NCBI GenBank assembly: GCA_947179155.2
Contig: OX359283.1
Location: 10,401,764-10,465,763, forward strand
Source of the DNA: Hedera helix
Taxonomy: Eukaryota > Streptophyta > Magnoliopsida > Apiales > Araliaceae
Length of the DNA stretch: 64,000 bases
Direction of reading: 5' to 3'
The notes under the pieces: model-generated
The model's input: the letters and a program-made list of their open reading frames with translations, nothing else
Databases searched by the model: none
What the model was told of the DNA's origin: nothing
Program-made: the position numbers and the translations under genes
In this document: piece after piece, positions 1-10,194 of the stretch
How the letters are laid out: the number at the start of each line of letters is the position of its first letter
How positions within the stretch are numbered: the stretch's first letter is position 1

Positions 1-1294
1 TACATCTTCTTTCTTCACAACATTATTACTTACACAATATTATTATCTCTTCTTCATCTCGATCTCTTACATCAGGTATCACTTGACTTTCTATCTGTTA
101 TTTTTCCTCTTTTAAATGTTCTTCCAGATTTTCTTCTTAAATCTTCTTAAAATCTCACTAGATTTCAGGATCATTCATCATATCCTCATAAATATTCCTA
201 ATTTCTTCTTTACTTGAGATATGTTTTCTTCACTCCATCCTCCGATTTCTTAAAATATACTCATCTATCTGCTCGTACTTCCTCAATCTCTAATGCGCTG
301 TAATAAATTCTTGAACAAATCCTCAACCGTATTCTCCATTTCTTCTTCTTCTTCTTCTTCTTCTTATTTATTATACCGGATTAAGGCTTTTCCTCAGCCT
401 TCTGCTATGATAACCTTTGCATTCCTCGGAAACAAGTATGGTGCACCACCGACGTGATTATTGGAGGCTTCATATCGAGTAATCAAATGATTGCACAATC
501 AGGGACTTTACCGATCCCCTTGGTTCTGGTTCGTCGTACAAAAATGGGCGATTATTTTCTGGCGGATCACTGGACCTGGGTGTACTACTTTGGGTCAGGG
601 GCATGTGGAGAAGAATTTCAACGGAAGTAGTCACTGGACCCTTGCAGCTGCCTGCTCGCGGAATGTGCCATAGTTGTATTTTATTTAATTTTTCCATTTA
701 TGTTGTAATTGTTCAATTGTAGTTCTAGACAAGTTTCACTGTTCTATAATAGAAAGGCCATTCTCCCATAGTCATGTTAAGGGAGTTGGTAGATTTCATC
801 GAATGAACGACCGAGTAGAGCATCTTGTTCATCTGGGGTGTCAATGGTATCTTTGTCGTGAAGTTTTAAAAATCCTCCCATGTTAAATGTCACATTTCTT
901 TTAAAACACACTCTCGTTGCACAAAAAAGAATCGGATTTGCAAAATGTATATAAAAGTAAGAACGAATTTGCAAATTTGATCAACTTACGTTGATCATCT
1001 TACCTAATTTCAGCGGGGGTAATGACTAGCATTATACGTTGCTGGAAGGTTGTCAATGTAAGTGAAGTTATTTAAGTATGATTCTATCCATTATTACTTA
1101 AATAATTTAATTCTGAAAGGAAATAATTTCTTTAAGAAGAATATTGATCTTACCGAATGTATCTCACACTTATAACGATATAACATTTAATACATATTTG
1201 TTAATAATATTATGTAATAATAATTTTATAACAAAAGTTTTTTCCTTTTAATAGTTTAATAACTTATTTTTTATAATTCATTAACATATTTACA
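1..1294. other. Unassigned AT-rich DNA
   Basis: No gene or known element is recognised here. There is a (TTC)n microsatellite at about 339-365. Short open frames at 470-697 and 777-974 (minus) and 491-673 (plus) lack a family match, introns or neighbours that would support them. The minus frame around 780-880 has a protein-like acidic stretch, but it is too short to call. Confidence 0.5.
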
Positions 1295-1431
1295 AGAAAA
1301 TTGATATTTTCACAACAATTTTTAATATTTTCACACGTAAAATCCACATAAGAACCAATCATGTCCTCCACAATAGTTAATATATGGGTCCTATGTAATA
1401 TCAAAAATTATTGTGAAAATATCAATTTTCT
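1295..1431. mobile_element. MITE-like element with 29-bp terminal inverted repeats
   Basis: Positions 1295-1323 and 1403-1431 are inverted copies of each other (left arm begins AGAAAATTGATATTTTCAC), with one or two mismatches. The 137-bp unit is flanked by ATATTTA at 1286-1292 and 1432-1438, a likely 7-8 bp target-site duplication, with two extra bases on the left. It has no coding capacity. Size, inverted ends and duplication length fit a non-autonomous hAT- or Mutator-type MITE. The superfamily is an inference. Confidence 0.6.
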
Positions 1432-2530
1432 ATATTTATTGCTAATCATTTATAAAATTTTATTTTTAGTTAGATAGTATAGTTTTAGAAGGGATCAAAG
1501 TTATGAAAATTATTTTAATTAACATTAATTTATTAACATTATTATGGTACAAGTATGCATATAGTACAACAATGTGAATCAATTAACAGAACAGGCTTGG
1601 GGACATCAATGAACACAACAATTCAAACTACAACTCCAGTAACAACACACAATCTTTATGCTACACCTTGGGGACATCACTTGCTTAAAGAAATTTATTT
1701 AAATTCATTTAAATATTTATTATCCCAAAGCAATAGTGTTCCACGCACAACACAATCTACAATCAAAACTTCCCAACAGGGAAAAAAGAGCTCAAATAGT
1801 GTTCCACGCACAACACAATCTACAATCAAAACTTCCCAACAGGGAAAAAAGAGCTCAAACCGGACTCAAAAGATTACGCTTATGCAAAGGCTTGTGGTGA
1901 TGTAATTCTGAAATTATAGATATTGATATAAGATTATGCTGTTAGATTATCATGCAATATTACATAACTGCAAGGACAAACATTTTCACCTAAATTTTGT
2001 TTAGGTTGTTGACCTTCCACAAATTGGATGGATACAAGGCCTACCAAGTAATCACCCAAAAAACAACCAACCCCACTGCACAAACAATTTTCACGTTTGA
2101 GGTCTGGGCTTGTTTGCAAAAATGAAAGGCAAATATAACCCTAATCCCAAAGAAAATTTTCCGAGCCTTTACAACAAAAATGCAATTTCGCTTTTGCAAA
2201 AGAAATAAAGAATAATATGGAGAAGCAATCTAAAGAAACGTTTCCCATCTCTTTGCCTGCCAGAATCTGGCGGAAGCTGCATCAGCCTGTGGTCACAGAT
2301 TGCTGCATGATCCGGTAAGGAATGAAGGAGCCACACTGTCTTGAGGGGCAAAAAAGGAGATTTGGAAATTGTTTCTTAAAATACTAAGAAAATTCGCGAC
2401 AAAAAACTTCCTAACCAATAAATTCAAGCTATCACGTTTGTACTTCCAAAAAGTTTGAACTACACAACACAGAATTTGTGGGTCAAACCTGTTTCGGGCT
2501 GAACATTGGAGTCACAGTATAAAAGTTTCA
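1432..2530. other. Unassigned intergenic DNA, includes 3' flank of the IRX9H-like gene
   Basis: Apart from the tandem repeat at 1732-1857, nothing is recognised. The part next to 2531 should hold the 3' UTR and polyadenylation region of the minus-strand gene; no specific signal was pinned down. An open frame at 1555-1905 (plus, 116 codons) spans the repeat and is rich in Thr, Ser, Gln and Lys. It has no recognised family and is not called as a gene. Confidence 0.45.
1732..1857. repeat. Perfect 63-bp tandem duplication
   Basis: 1732-1794 and 1795-1857 are identical by eye, starting AATAGTGTTCCACGCACAAC. The unit is a multiple of three, so it duplicates a 21-residue block in the 1555-1905 open frame without breaking it. 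Two further copies of a short word, CTTGGGGACATCA, lie upstream near 1595 and 1665. No known repeat family is recognised. Confidence 0.85.
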
Positions 2531-5500
2531 TCATTTGATGGGAAGGACAACATCAGGATTCTTCTTAAGCAACCAGCCAGGAGGATAAGCAAGTTCTTGA
2601 GCTTCCAAGTGGAGATGCCAGTTCATGATCCTTGAGCAATCATGGGGAATTCCTTCCATTTGGCCTTCATCTTCCACCAATTGTTCAATAAAGGTCGTCT
2701 CCTGTGGAAAGATAAGTATGAGAATAAATTAAAATTGCGCATGAAGTTTATCACATGTAAATACGGTGGTTATAGCGAAATATATAAAAATGAATTTATA
2801 TGATGCATACTTGGAAACCCTCCTTCACAGTATCTAACTGCCGAATTGGATCTGTGGTGGGGCGTTTCCAACTCTTTGGGTCCCACAATATGGTGCTGTT
2901 AAATGCAAAGCCTGACATGTCAACATGGAATCTACGAAGTTTTTTACTCTTCTCATTTGTGTTCCATCCAATTACTTGGCTACCATTGCATACTGGACCT
3001 TCCAAAACCGCCTTGTTTTTGCTTTGTGCAAGCATGGCCACTGGCCATGTGCCAAACCGGCTGCAGATTGCAAATTAATAAAACATGAACAAGTGGGCGG
3101 AGAAATACAGTCAAAAAGCTCAAGTATTCACCCAATTGATCAAAAAATGAAGAATTCTATATATATATATAGACACGCAATATATACACACACATATTAT
3201 GTACTTTAATCTTCACTTTTACTAGGACATAGCCATTTCTAAACAGCTATAAAATTTCAAGGCAGGAAAAGGGACCACAATAATAGAAGAAAATAAAGTC
3301 TGTTATTCAATATCTTGAAAGATTTGAGATAAAATAGGTTTCTTCAAGCAGCCCATTGTTTTGTCCTTCTAGAATGAACATATGTCAAAGAAGAAATGAT
3401 GCATATAAAATAAAAACTCAACAAATAATTTATATTGTCCATGACTGATGAGTAATGATAGCATATTACAGATCAAATGGAGGATCAAAGTATGAACATC
3501 CTAAACAATAGAGTAACTATACACCCTCCCCCCTCCTTTCTCTCTCTCTCTCTCTCCCTCTCTCTTAACAGCATCAGAAAGCATAGAGAACTAAGTCATA
3601 CAATCAAAATTCAAGTTTTTGGGGAAATTTTTGAACACTGATAACCAAAACTCTTCCACCAGTGCAGTAAACTCACTTGCTGCATATCTTGCTTTCAAAA
3701 GTGCTTCAGTAAAAGACACACTAGCTTCAAGTATATTTAAAAAGATGATAAGGTTCTATATATCATTTTCTTTACTTAATTTTTCCATAAATTCCATTCC
3801 ACCAACTGGTCCACAGCAGCAAGCAAAATTTTGAACTTTCAGCAATATTTTCCTTCTAATTTTTAGATTCTTGTTTTGCTGAGGTTTCTAGCTAGTCCCT
3901 ATACTTATTAAACCTATCTAATATCTCATGATCTCATAATATACTCATTCCATTATTAACTCTTATTTACACAAGCTCATGCAATTGTGCCAGTATGCAT
4001 GCCAATATGTGAAAGACATAAGGAATAACTGCTATTTGCCGATGAAAAACGTCAAGTCTTAACATTCATTTCAAAACTACAATGCTTTTCCTTTTGAGAC
4101 ATTACAATGTTTTTCCTTTCTAGAAAAAAGAGAATAATAGTTGAAAACTTGACATGTTACTGTGTTAATAACTGCAGAGAACAAAATCAATATACTAACT
4201 CAATTATGAAAGCAAGTTTTTCGTACAGCAGTCCTCTCTGTTGAAAAGATTAAGCACTGAAATTAGGAGATAATATATGAACAGAGGATTAGAACAGGTA
4301 ACCCCAAAAGAAATATGCAATTACAATGTAAAAAACTCCTGCTATTCAACAAATAGAAAGTATGTTAAAAAACAGAACAGTTGACAGACATATGGAATCC
4401 ACAAGCAGAAGATAAACATGCAATAGATACATTACATCAACCAAATTTCAATTTTTAACGACCAGGAAAAAAAAAAGGAAATACAGAGGGCATTTATTTC
4501 CAAAGACGAAAAACTGAATATAACTAGGCATGTCTTAAAAATATTATATATTCAAAACTGAATTTATTCGATCTTATATCTATTTTGAATTATTTAGTTA
4601 ATAAATTAGCTCTTAAACACCTAACAATGAAAGATCATAGACATGACAATAAAATATCAGAAATTCTAATAAGTCAACCTCCAATACAAGTCCTCTTAGC
4701 TATCACAATTCAAGAGCATTGTTAACCAAAACATTTGGGAGTCATATCACAGTACCCATAGGAATTTTATGTAAATTTGGGTCAGCGGACACAAACAACG
4801 GCATTCAATTGAACAGCCTGGAAACTACTGAAAAACAAAAATGAAATTCCACATATCATGATAACTAATTACAAAATAATAGCTTATTAATATACCTTAT
4901 TTCTCTCATGCTATCAAACAGCTGAAGTGAATAGACATTATCGTCATCTGCAAAGTAAACAATCCCATCAAGCTTATGGTGCTCAATGTGCTCAAGTGCT
5001 GTGTTTCTCTGATGAACACCTCTGTCTTTTATGTCTGTAGAATTCTTCATGCACACTAAATGCCTATACATAACACCAGTATTCCTCAAAAGCTCTGCGG
5101 TTTCCATCGAAGCCGAATTCATCTCCACCACAATCCAAATAAGAGGCGGAGATACAAGCCTAAGCACTTGCCCCAATCTATTCAAGTAAAATGCTTGAAG
5201 GGCACGATTATACGTCGGTGTCACAACAATTAACTGTTTCCTATACATAAAATCAAATCTTTTCTCCATCATGCTATTCTTCCCCTTCATAAATTCCACT
5301 GAATCCAACACAAAATCATCATCTGGTCTAGCAACAACTACATTCTCAACATCCTCTTTAACATTTGCAGTCGGAGACTTGATGACCTCGAACGTAAAAT
5401 CGTGATTTTTAACATCTTCAAATTCCCCAAAAGGAGCCAAACCCAATAAAATTCCAATTATAAAAAACAATAAACACCTATAACACCATTTCCTCCATGG

Positions 5501-5671
5501 TTGCTGATTTTTTCGCGAGTGCTTCTGAAGTAAAATATCAGCTAGAAATCTAGACAACGGCGATGCAGATTTACCGTTCTTAGGCGACGGCAATTGGACG
5601 GAAAATGGACTTCCTCCGTTTTGATAACCCCGATCATGATACGGCGACAGAGTTCTTCGGATCGAAGCCAT
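2531..5671 (-). CDS. IRX9H: IRX9H-like GT43 probable beta-1,4-xylosyltransferase (three exons)
   Basis: This is the only host gene recognised. Exons on the minus strand are 5671-4896, 3060-2811 and 2701-2531, with GT-AG introns of 1,835 and 109 bp; the phases join and give 398 residues, close to Arabidopsis IRX9H/I9H (about 394). The N-terminus [10 protein letters not shown] is typical of that subgroup. A cytosolic tail (1-62) is followed by one membrane segment (about 63-80), a type II Golgi topology. The GT43 domain starts near residue 148 ([20 protein letters not shown]) and has the metal-binding acidic motif FADDDN at about 240-245. Exon 2 carries the conserved block [10 protein letters not shown], and exon 3 has NWHLHLEAQ before the stop. 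Known role of the family: elongation of the xylan backbone in secondary walls, in complex with IRX10- and IRX14-type partners. Subgroup assignment is from memory of the family. Nothing indicates a pseudogene. Confidence 0.93.
3061..4895 (-). other. Intron 1 of the IRX9H-like gene
   Basis: The donor is GT at 4895-4894 (exon end ATAAG) and the acceptor AG at 3062-3061 (TGCAG). This 1.8-kb AT-rich intron contains a (CT)n microsatellite and no recognisable transposon or nested gene. A short plus-strand open frame at 3619-3834 looks like chance. Confidence 0.85.
3538..3567. repeat. (CT)n microsatellite in intron 1
   Basis: Nearly pure CT dinucleotide run with C-rich edges, inside the first intron of the IRX9H-like gene. 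Confidence 0.85.
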
Positions 5672-5675
5672 TACT

Positions 5676-5678
5676 CAT
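5676..5678 (-). promoter_or_regulatory. Out-of-frame upstream ATG overlapping the main start
   Basis: An ATG lies seven bases upstream of the main ATG (5671-5669), in a different frame. Its reading frame stops after 14 codons, inside the coding region. It has C at -3, a weak context. The main ATG has G at -3 and G at +4, so leaky scanning should favour the main start. Confidence 0.55.
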
Positions 5679-5778
5679 CAGATTACAAAGCATAGAGAAT
5701 TTGGATTTGGGTCACGAATTTAAAGCTAAATGAATCAAAGGGTACTGAAATTCTCCTTTATTTGTTAGTTTCTGAGGA

Positions 5779-5853
5779 TCAAATGAGTAATAAACTAGTA
5801 GTAGACTGTGATTCTGTGAAGGGAACAACAGAAACCGTAGGGATTGAAGTCAT
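5779..5853 (-). promoter_or_regulatory. 24-codon upstream ORF created by the 5' duplication
   Basis: The duplicated copy of the start region keeps an ATG (5853-5851). It opens a 24-codon frame ending in TGA at 5781-5779, about 107 bases before the main ATG. If transcription begins beyond 5853 this is a candidate uORF that could lower translation of the IRX9H-like protein. No RNA evidence is available from sequence alone. Confidence 0.45.
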
Positions 5854-6040
5854 TATTATCAGATTACAGAGCATAGAGAATTTGGATATGGGTAAATCAA
5901 TTTAAAGCTAAATGAATCAAAGGGTACTGCAATTCTTCAGCATTTTCAATTTTTTGTGGATCAAAAGCAGTGTAAATGTAAAATTAGTACTAGACTGTGA
6001 TTCCGTAAAGGGAAAAACTGAAACCCTAGGAGAGAGAAAT

Positions 6041-6790
6041 GAAGAAACAAACCGATTGAAGATCTATCCTGTTGAAAATGGTGATAATTTGGCGATGATT
6101 GGGGAAAAAAGGAAAGGTGGCTGTCCTTTTCTTTTTGCCGTTTGATGATTGAAATTTGAAGGGGGGATGGATTTGGATTTGCAGGGTTTGGAGAAAATGG
6201 TTTTGGAGTTTTTGGGAAAATGGTTTTCGGGGAGATGCCAGCTAGTTCTCCAGGTTGGCAGCCAGATTAGCGATAGGTTCGTCGTAGCTAAAGTCGGCTG
6301 TAGTGGACCATTGACCACTTTGAACGTGTCTTCTTGTTAATTTCGTCATTTATTTTAGACTAAACTACAATTTACATCTTAAATTTTATATATCGAACAT
6401 TTATTATACCACTACCTTTAAAAAGTATGTCCTTGCAATTCAAACTTTTATTTTTTGTGTCAAATTGCACCTTTTGAATATTTTATCGGTCACTTTTAAC
6501 CGAAACTGTTGATTTTTACTCAAACAGTACTTGCTTTAAGGGTAAAATCGTCTCAACATATCATCCAAGCATGGATTATTTTTAAACCCTAAATCCCAAA
6601 TCAAACGGAAAGGATATCGACTAGATTGCTCAACAGTAGGCGAAGTTTAGGGTGTAATTCAAAAACAAAACGCAAGCTAATAATTAATTTTTGAGAGATG
6701 TTGTAGATAATGATGTTTATGGGCAAAATGAAGCCCCTAAATATGTAATTTTCTTCTTTCTATGTACATCATGATTGAAAATAAAAGAAC
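6041..6790. other. Intergenic DNA between the IRX9H-like gene and the MULE remnant
   Basis: The left part is probably promoter of the minus-strand gene. From about 6361 the sequence looks like the AT-rich outer part of a MULE, but no clean terminal inverted repeat could be paired because the far end is missing. It contains AGGGTAAAATCGTCTCA near 6538, a variant of a phrase found in several LTRs of this window. Confidence 0.4.
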
Positions 6791-8760
6791 ATGCTATCCA
6801 AAATGCAAGGAAGGTTTTCTTTGCAAAGAATTTGTCTAATAAGATTCAAGCAAAGTGTCATTCACCTTTTGCATGGTATTTTTATACTTCCAAATTATAA
6901 AGGGATGATACTTTTCAAATCACAAGACTACAACCTAAGCATACATGTAACACGTAATGGGAAAATTATGCCATTAACTTCAACTGGATTGCTAAATAGT
7001 ATGAGGATGAGTTCAGAATGAATCTAACTTAGGCTTGATGCATTTCACAACAGAGTTGTCAATGCTCACAACATATGGGTATCAAGAAGTTTGGCATATA
7101 AAGCAAAACTGAAAACATTGCAACCTATTAATGAAAATCATAAGGACCAGTATGAAATGTTATGAGATTATACTATAGAGATTAAAAGAGTGATGCCTAA
7201 CAACATTGTCATTCTAAAAAGGGCATATCCACAACCTGGAAAGGAGTTAAGGAGGTTCCTTAGATACTATATATGCCTAAAGCCATTAAAGGAATGGTTT
7301 ATGTTGTACTGCAAACCAGTGGTAAGGGTTGATGGGTACTTTTAAAAGGACAATATGAGAGTTAGTTACTAAAAGTAGTTGGAGTGGATACAGATAATGT
7401 CACGTGGCCTATGGCATAGGCAATAATAAAGTCAGAAAACTACTACAGTTGACATTGGTTTCTGAGCTTACTTGTGAAAGATATTGGAGTACAAAATGAT
7501 GCAGGGTGGACCTTCATTTATGACAAGTCAAAGGCAAAGTCATATTTATTTGTACTTTTTATATAATAAAACTGACATTGTTGATTTTACTTTTGATCTC
7601 TCATTATATCTCCACTTTAATTTTATAGGGCTTGGTGAATACCTTGCATGCAGTTGTTCCAAATGCAGAACAAAGAACATGTGTTATGCATTTTTACAAT
7701 AATTTTTAGAAAGTGCACGAAGGTGTTTTTCTCAAGAGGTTATTGTGAAATACTGCCAAGGCAAGCAATCTTTATGTTTTTAAAAAGGCAATGGATGCTT
7801 TGAGGGCTGCAAGTAATGGTACAACAGAATGGTTGTCTGATAAGCCCCTTGTCAATAGAGTAGGTCTCATTTTACAACCATTTGTAAGTCACAAATGTTT
7901 GTTACTAATTATTGTTAAGTGTTTAATAGTAAAATACTAAAGGCTAGGGCATTACTAATAATAGGATATTTAAAAGCCATTAGGAAATATTTCTTGACTA
8001 GAATTGTTGCAAGGAGAAATATGACATTGAAGACAAATATCTTGTTGTGTCCTAGGCTTGTAAAAAAATTAGAAAAAAATGAAAAAGTTAGTTGCTGGTG
8101 CTATTCTTAGTTGGTTTATAGGTGATAGGTATGGGGTCACAATGAGTTCTGGTGGGTTCTCAATTATTGTTGATTTGGCTCAAGGAATTTGTAGTTATAG
8201 GAAGTAAGAGCTCTCAGGGATACCTTGTGAACATGCAGTGGTTTGTATATTTAACATGGGGCTAGATCCTACTGCTTATGTACATTAGTGTTACACAAGG
8301 GAGATGTTCCTCAAACTGTACTCTTACATTATTGAGGCAATAAAACATCCTGATGTGCGGGACCCGATATGATTTGAACCACCCCTACCACCTATTAAAC
8401 AAACATCATTTTGGAAGACCTAAAAAGGCAAAAAGAAAGAACAATGATCCCCTACTGATCCAACAAAGCTAAAGATGAATGGAAAATCCTTGAGATGCAA
8501 AAAATGCATGGAATGGGGGTCATAATTCTATAACATGCCCTCAGGTAAAATCACTCAATTTGCTCCAGTTTTAATTTTGTTTATATACACACACATATAT
8601 TATTATATATAGTATTTTAATATGTTTGACCTTGTTTCAGAAAAATAACGAGGAACTAGTGATTGAGTCTCAATCATCCCAGGCTCCACCAGTAGTTGAG
8701 TCTCAATCATCCCAAGGAGTACCAGATATTCAGTCATCTCATGTTCCATCAGTGGTAAGG
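6791..8760 (+). pseudogene. MULE (MuDR-type) transposase, decayed
   Basis: Reading across many stops and frameshifts gives the order of a Mutator-like transposase. First come an N-terminal region before the catalytic core (about 6820-7200) and a DDE core with VDGYF and VVGVD (about 7325-7400). WTFIYDKSKA follows, then an intron-like gap (about 7529-7628) ending in TTTTATAG, then VVPNAEQRTC (about 7650). A SWIM finger with GIPCEHAVV lies at about 8215-8245, and a C-x2-C-x4-H-x4-C zinc knuckle, broken by an extra G, at about 8495-8545. A second GT-AG intron appears to run from 8545 to 8640 and is followed by a Ser/Gln-rich tail with a short internal repeat. The family excises and inserts DNA by a DDE reaction; this copy cannot be functional. 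Its 3' end is replaced by Athila sequence. Confidence 0.85.
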
Positions 8761-8771
8761 GTTCAATAATT

Positions 8772-9790
8772 CAAGTTACTATCATCAAGGGGTGCAGAAT
8801 CCTCCCAATCAGTCATGGAGTAATAATTAAGCTCAATTCTATGCTATTAAACAATCATATCAGCCTGATTTTCACAATCAATCTCCACCATAACAAGAGT
8901 TTAAATAGAATTTTGAGGAAGTCATTACAAAATACATATCGTGGAATGGGGTTAGAATGAAAAATCTAGAATCATCAATGTAGAACCTTGAGAACCAAGT
9001 GGGGCAGATTGCTAGTGCCATGAATGGTCGACATAGAGGTGCCTTACCAAGCGATACAGTGATAAACCCAAGAAGGGAAGACACAGAGAAATGCAATGTT
9101 GTGCCACTTAGAAGTGATAAGGAGTTGCACAAGATTAATGGAGAATTTTCGAAAAGGGCAAATTCGGACATGGAAGATGATAGTGGTGATAAAAAGAAGA
9201 AGATCTAAAATGGGCCGCATGAAAATAAAGAGGAAAAACAAGCCATGAGTTCTAATAATAGTCGACAAGATCAGATTTTTTTCACCCATACCATTTCCAC
9301 ATCAACTTCAGAAGTTGGAACTTGGTAAGTAATTCTCAAAATTTCTAAAGATATTTAAAAAGCTTCATATCAATATCCCATTTACAGATGCCTTAGAACA
9401 AATGTCTAACTATGTGAAGTTTATGAAAAAAATATTATCCAATAAAAAGAAACTAAATGAATTTGAAACAATGACACTTACGGAGAAATGCAGTGCAATT
9501 TTATAAAAAAAAACTACCACTAAAGCTCAAGGATATGGGTAGTTTCACAATTTCGTGCACCATTGAAAATTAATTTTTCGAGAAGGCGTTGTACGATTTG
9601 GGAGAAAGCATAAATCTAATGCCATTATCTATTTATAAGAAGTTTGATTTGAATGAAGCGAAGCCAATAAATGTTACCTTACAATTAGCAGATATGACAT
9701 GCACTTATCCAAGGGGGATTATACAAGATGTGTTAGTTAAGGTGGATACGTTCATATTTTTCGCGGATTTAATTGTTTTGGATTATTAGG
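8772..9790 (+). pseudogene. Athila fragment: gag C-terminus and protease
   Basis: This is a piece of an Athila-lineage gypsy element. It contains the Gln/Asn-rich gag tail, then VGQIASAMNGRHRGALPSDT with the linked NPRRED and LRSDKEL words (about 8995-9130), and then the protease region. The catalytic area reads LYDLGESINLMPLSIYKKF (from about 9588), where the family normally has D-x-G-A, so the Ala is replaced by Glu. Several stops and a frameshift separate the parts. Both ends are truncated: the left joins the MULE remnant, and the right stops at about 9790 against an LTR fragment. It covers the same region as 44000-44900 of the other Athila, so it is a separate copy. Confidence 0.8.
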
Positions 9791-9798
9791 AAGACAAA

Positions 9799-10194
9799 GT
9801 GTGATGCCCCCAAATTTAGGTACCTGTACCTCGAATTTGGTGCTTCAAGATTCAACTCATACATCATAATTAATACCAACTCATAACAGAATAATAGAAA
9901 TATTTACATTGATATAGCATAAGTATTCTTGTCCCAAATATCTCAACTATAACTAATACATGACACAACTTAAATAATAAGTTCTAACATAAGTCTTAAT
10001 ACAACACTGAATAACATCATCTATGACATCACAATAAAGCTACTTAGCAACCTTGCCTTTGCCCTTATCTTTTCTCGAGCCGATGCCTTGCTTAATCTTA
10101 ACTGTAATATTTAAAGGAAGCAAGAGTGAGCAACAAGTTCACTCAGCAAGTATAAAGGAAATACAAGTTATCCATCCATACCTCGAAGTCTATA
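9799..10194 (-). mobile_element. Truncated gypsy LTR (3' end part)
   Basis: The start TGTGATGCCCCCAAATTTAG resembles, in the same orientation, the left edge of the LTR at 47607 (TATTACGACCCCAAATCCGG), which is a reversed LTR end. Both share a later stretch with CTTAACTGAAATAT-like and GCAAGTATGAGC-like words and a run reading close to CTCAGCAAG (here about 10136-10144). The fragment then breaks into Tat pol at about 10195. It is a 0.4-kb remnant, not a complete LTR. Confidence 0.55.

Larger units (their letters stand above)
5661..6040 (-). repeat. Tandem duplication of the IRX9H-like 5' end
   Basis: The segment around 5661-5842 (start codon and adjoining 5' leader of the gene) is repeated, diverged, at about 5843-6040. 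Shared words include GCATAGAGAATTTGGAT, AAAGCTAAATGAATCAAAGG and GTAGACTGTGATTC or its close variants. The duplicate lies upstream of the gene in the direction of transcription, so the messenger may read through the outer copy before the true start. The promoter probably lies beyond 6040. No clear TATA box was assigned. Confidence 0.8.

Noticed and set aside
777..974. Minus-strand frame with an acidic, protein-like stretch
   Set aside because: Too short, no family recognised, no splice context; left as unassigned.
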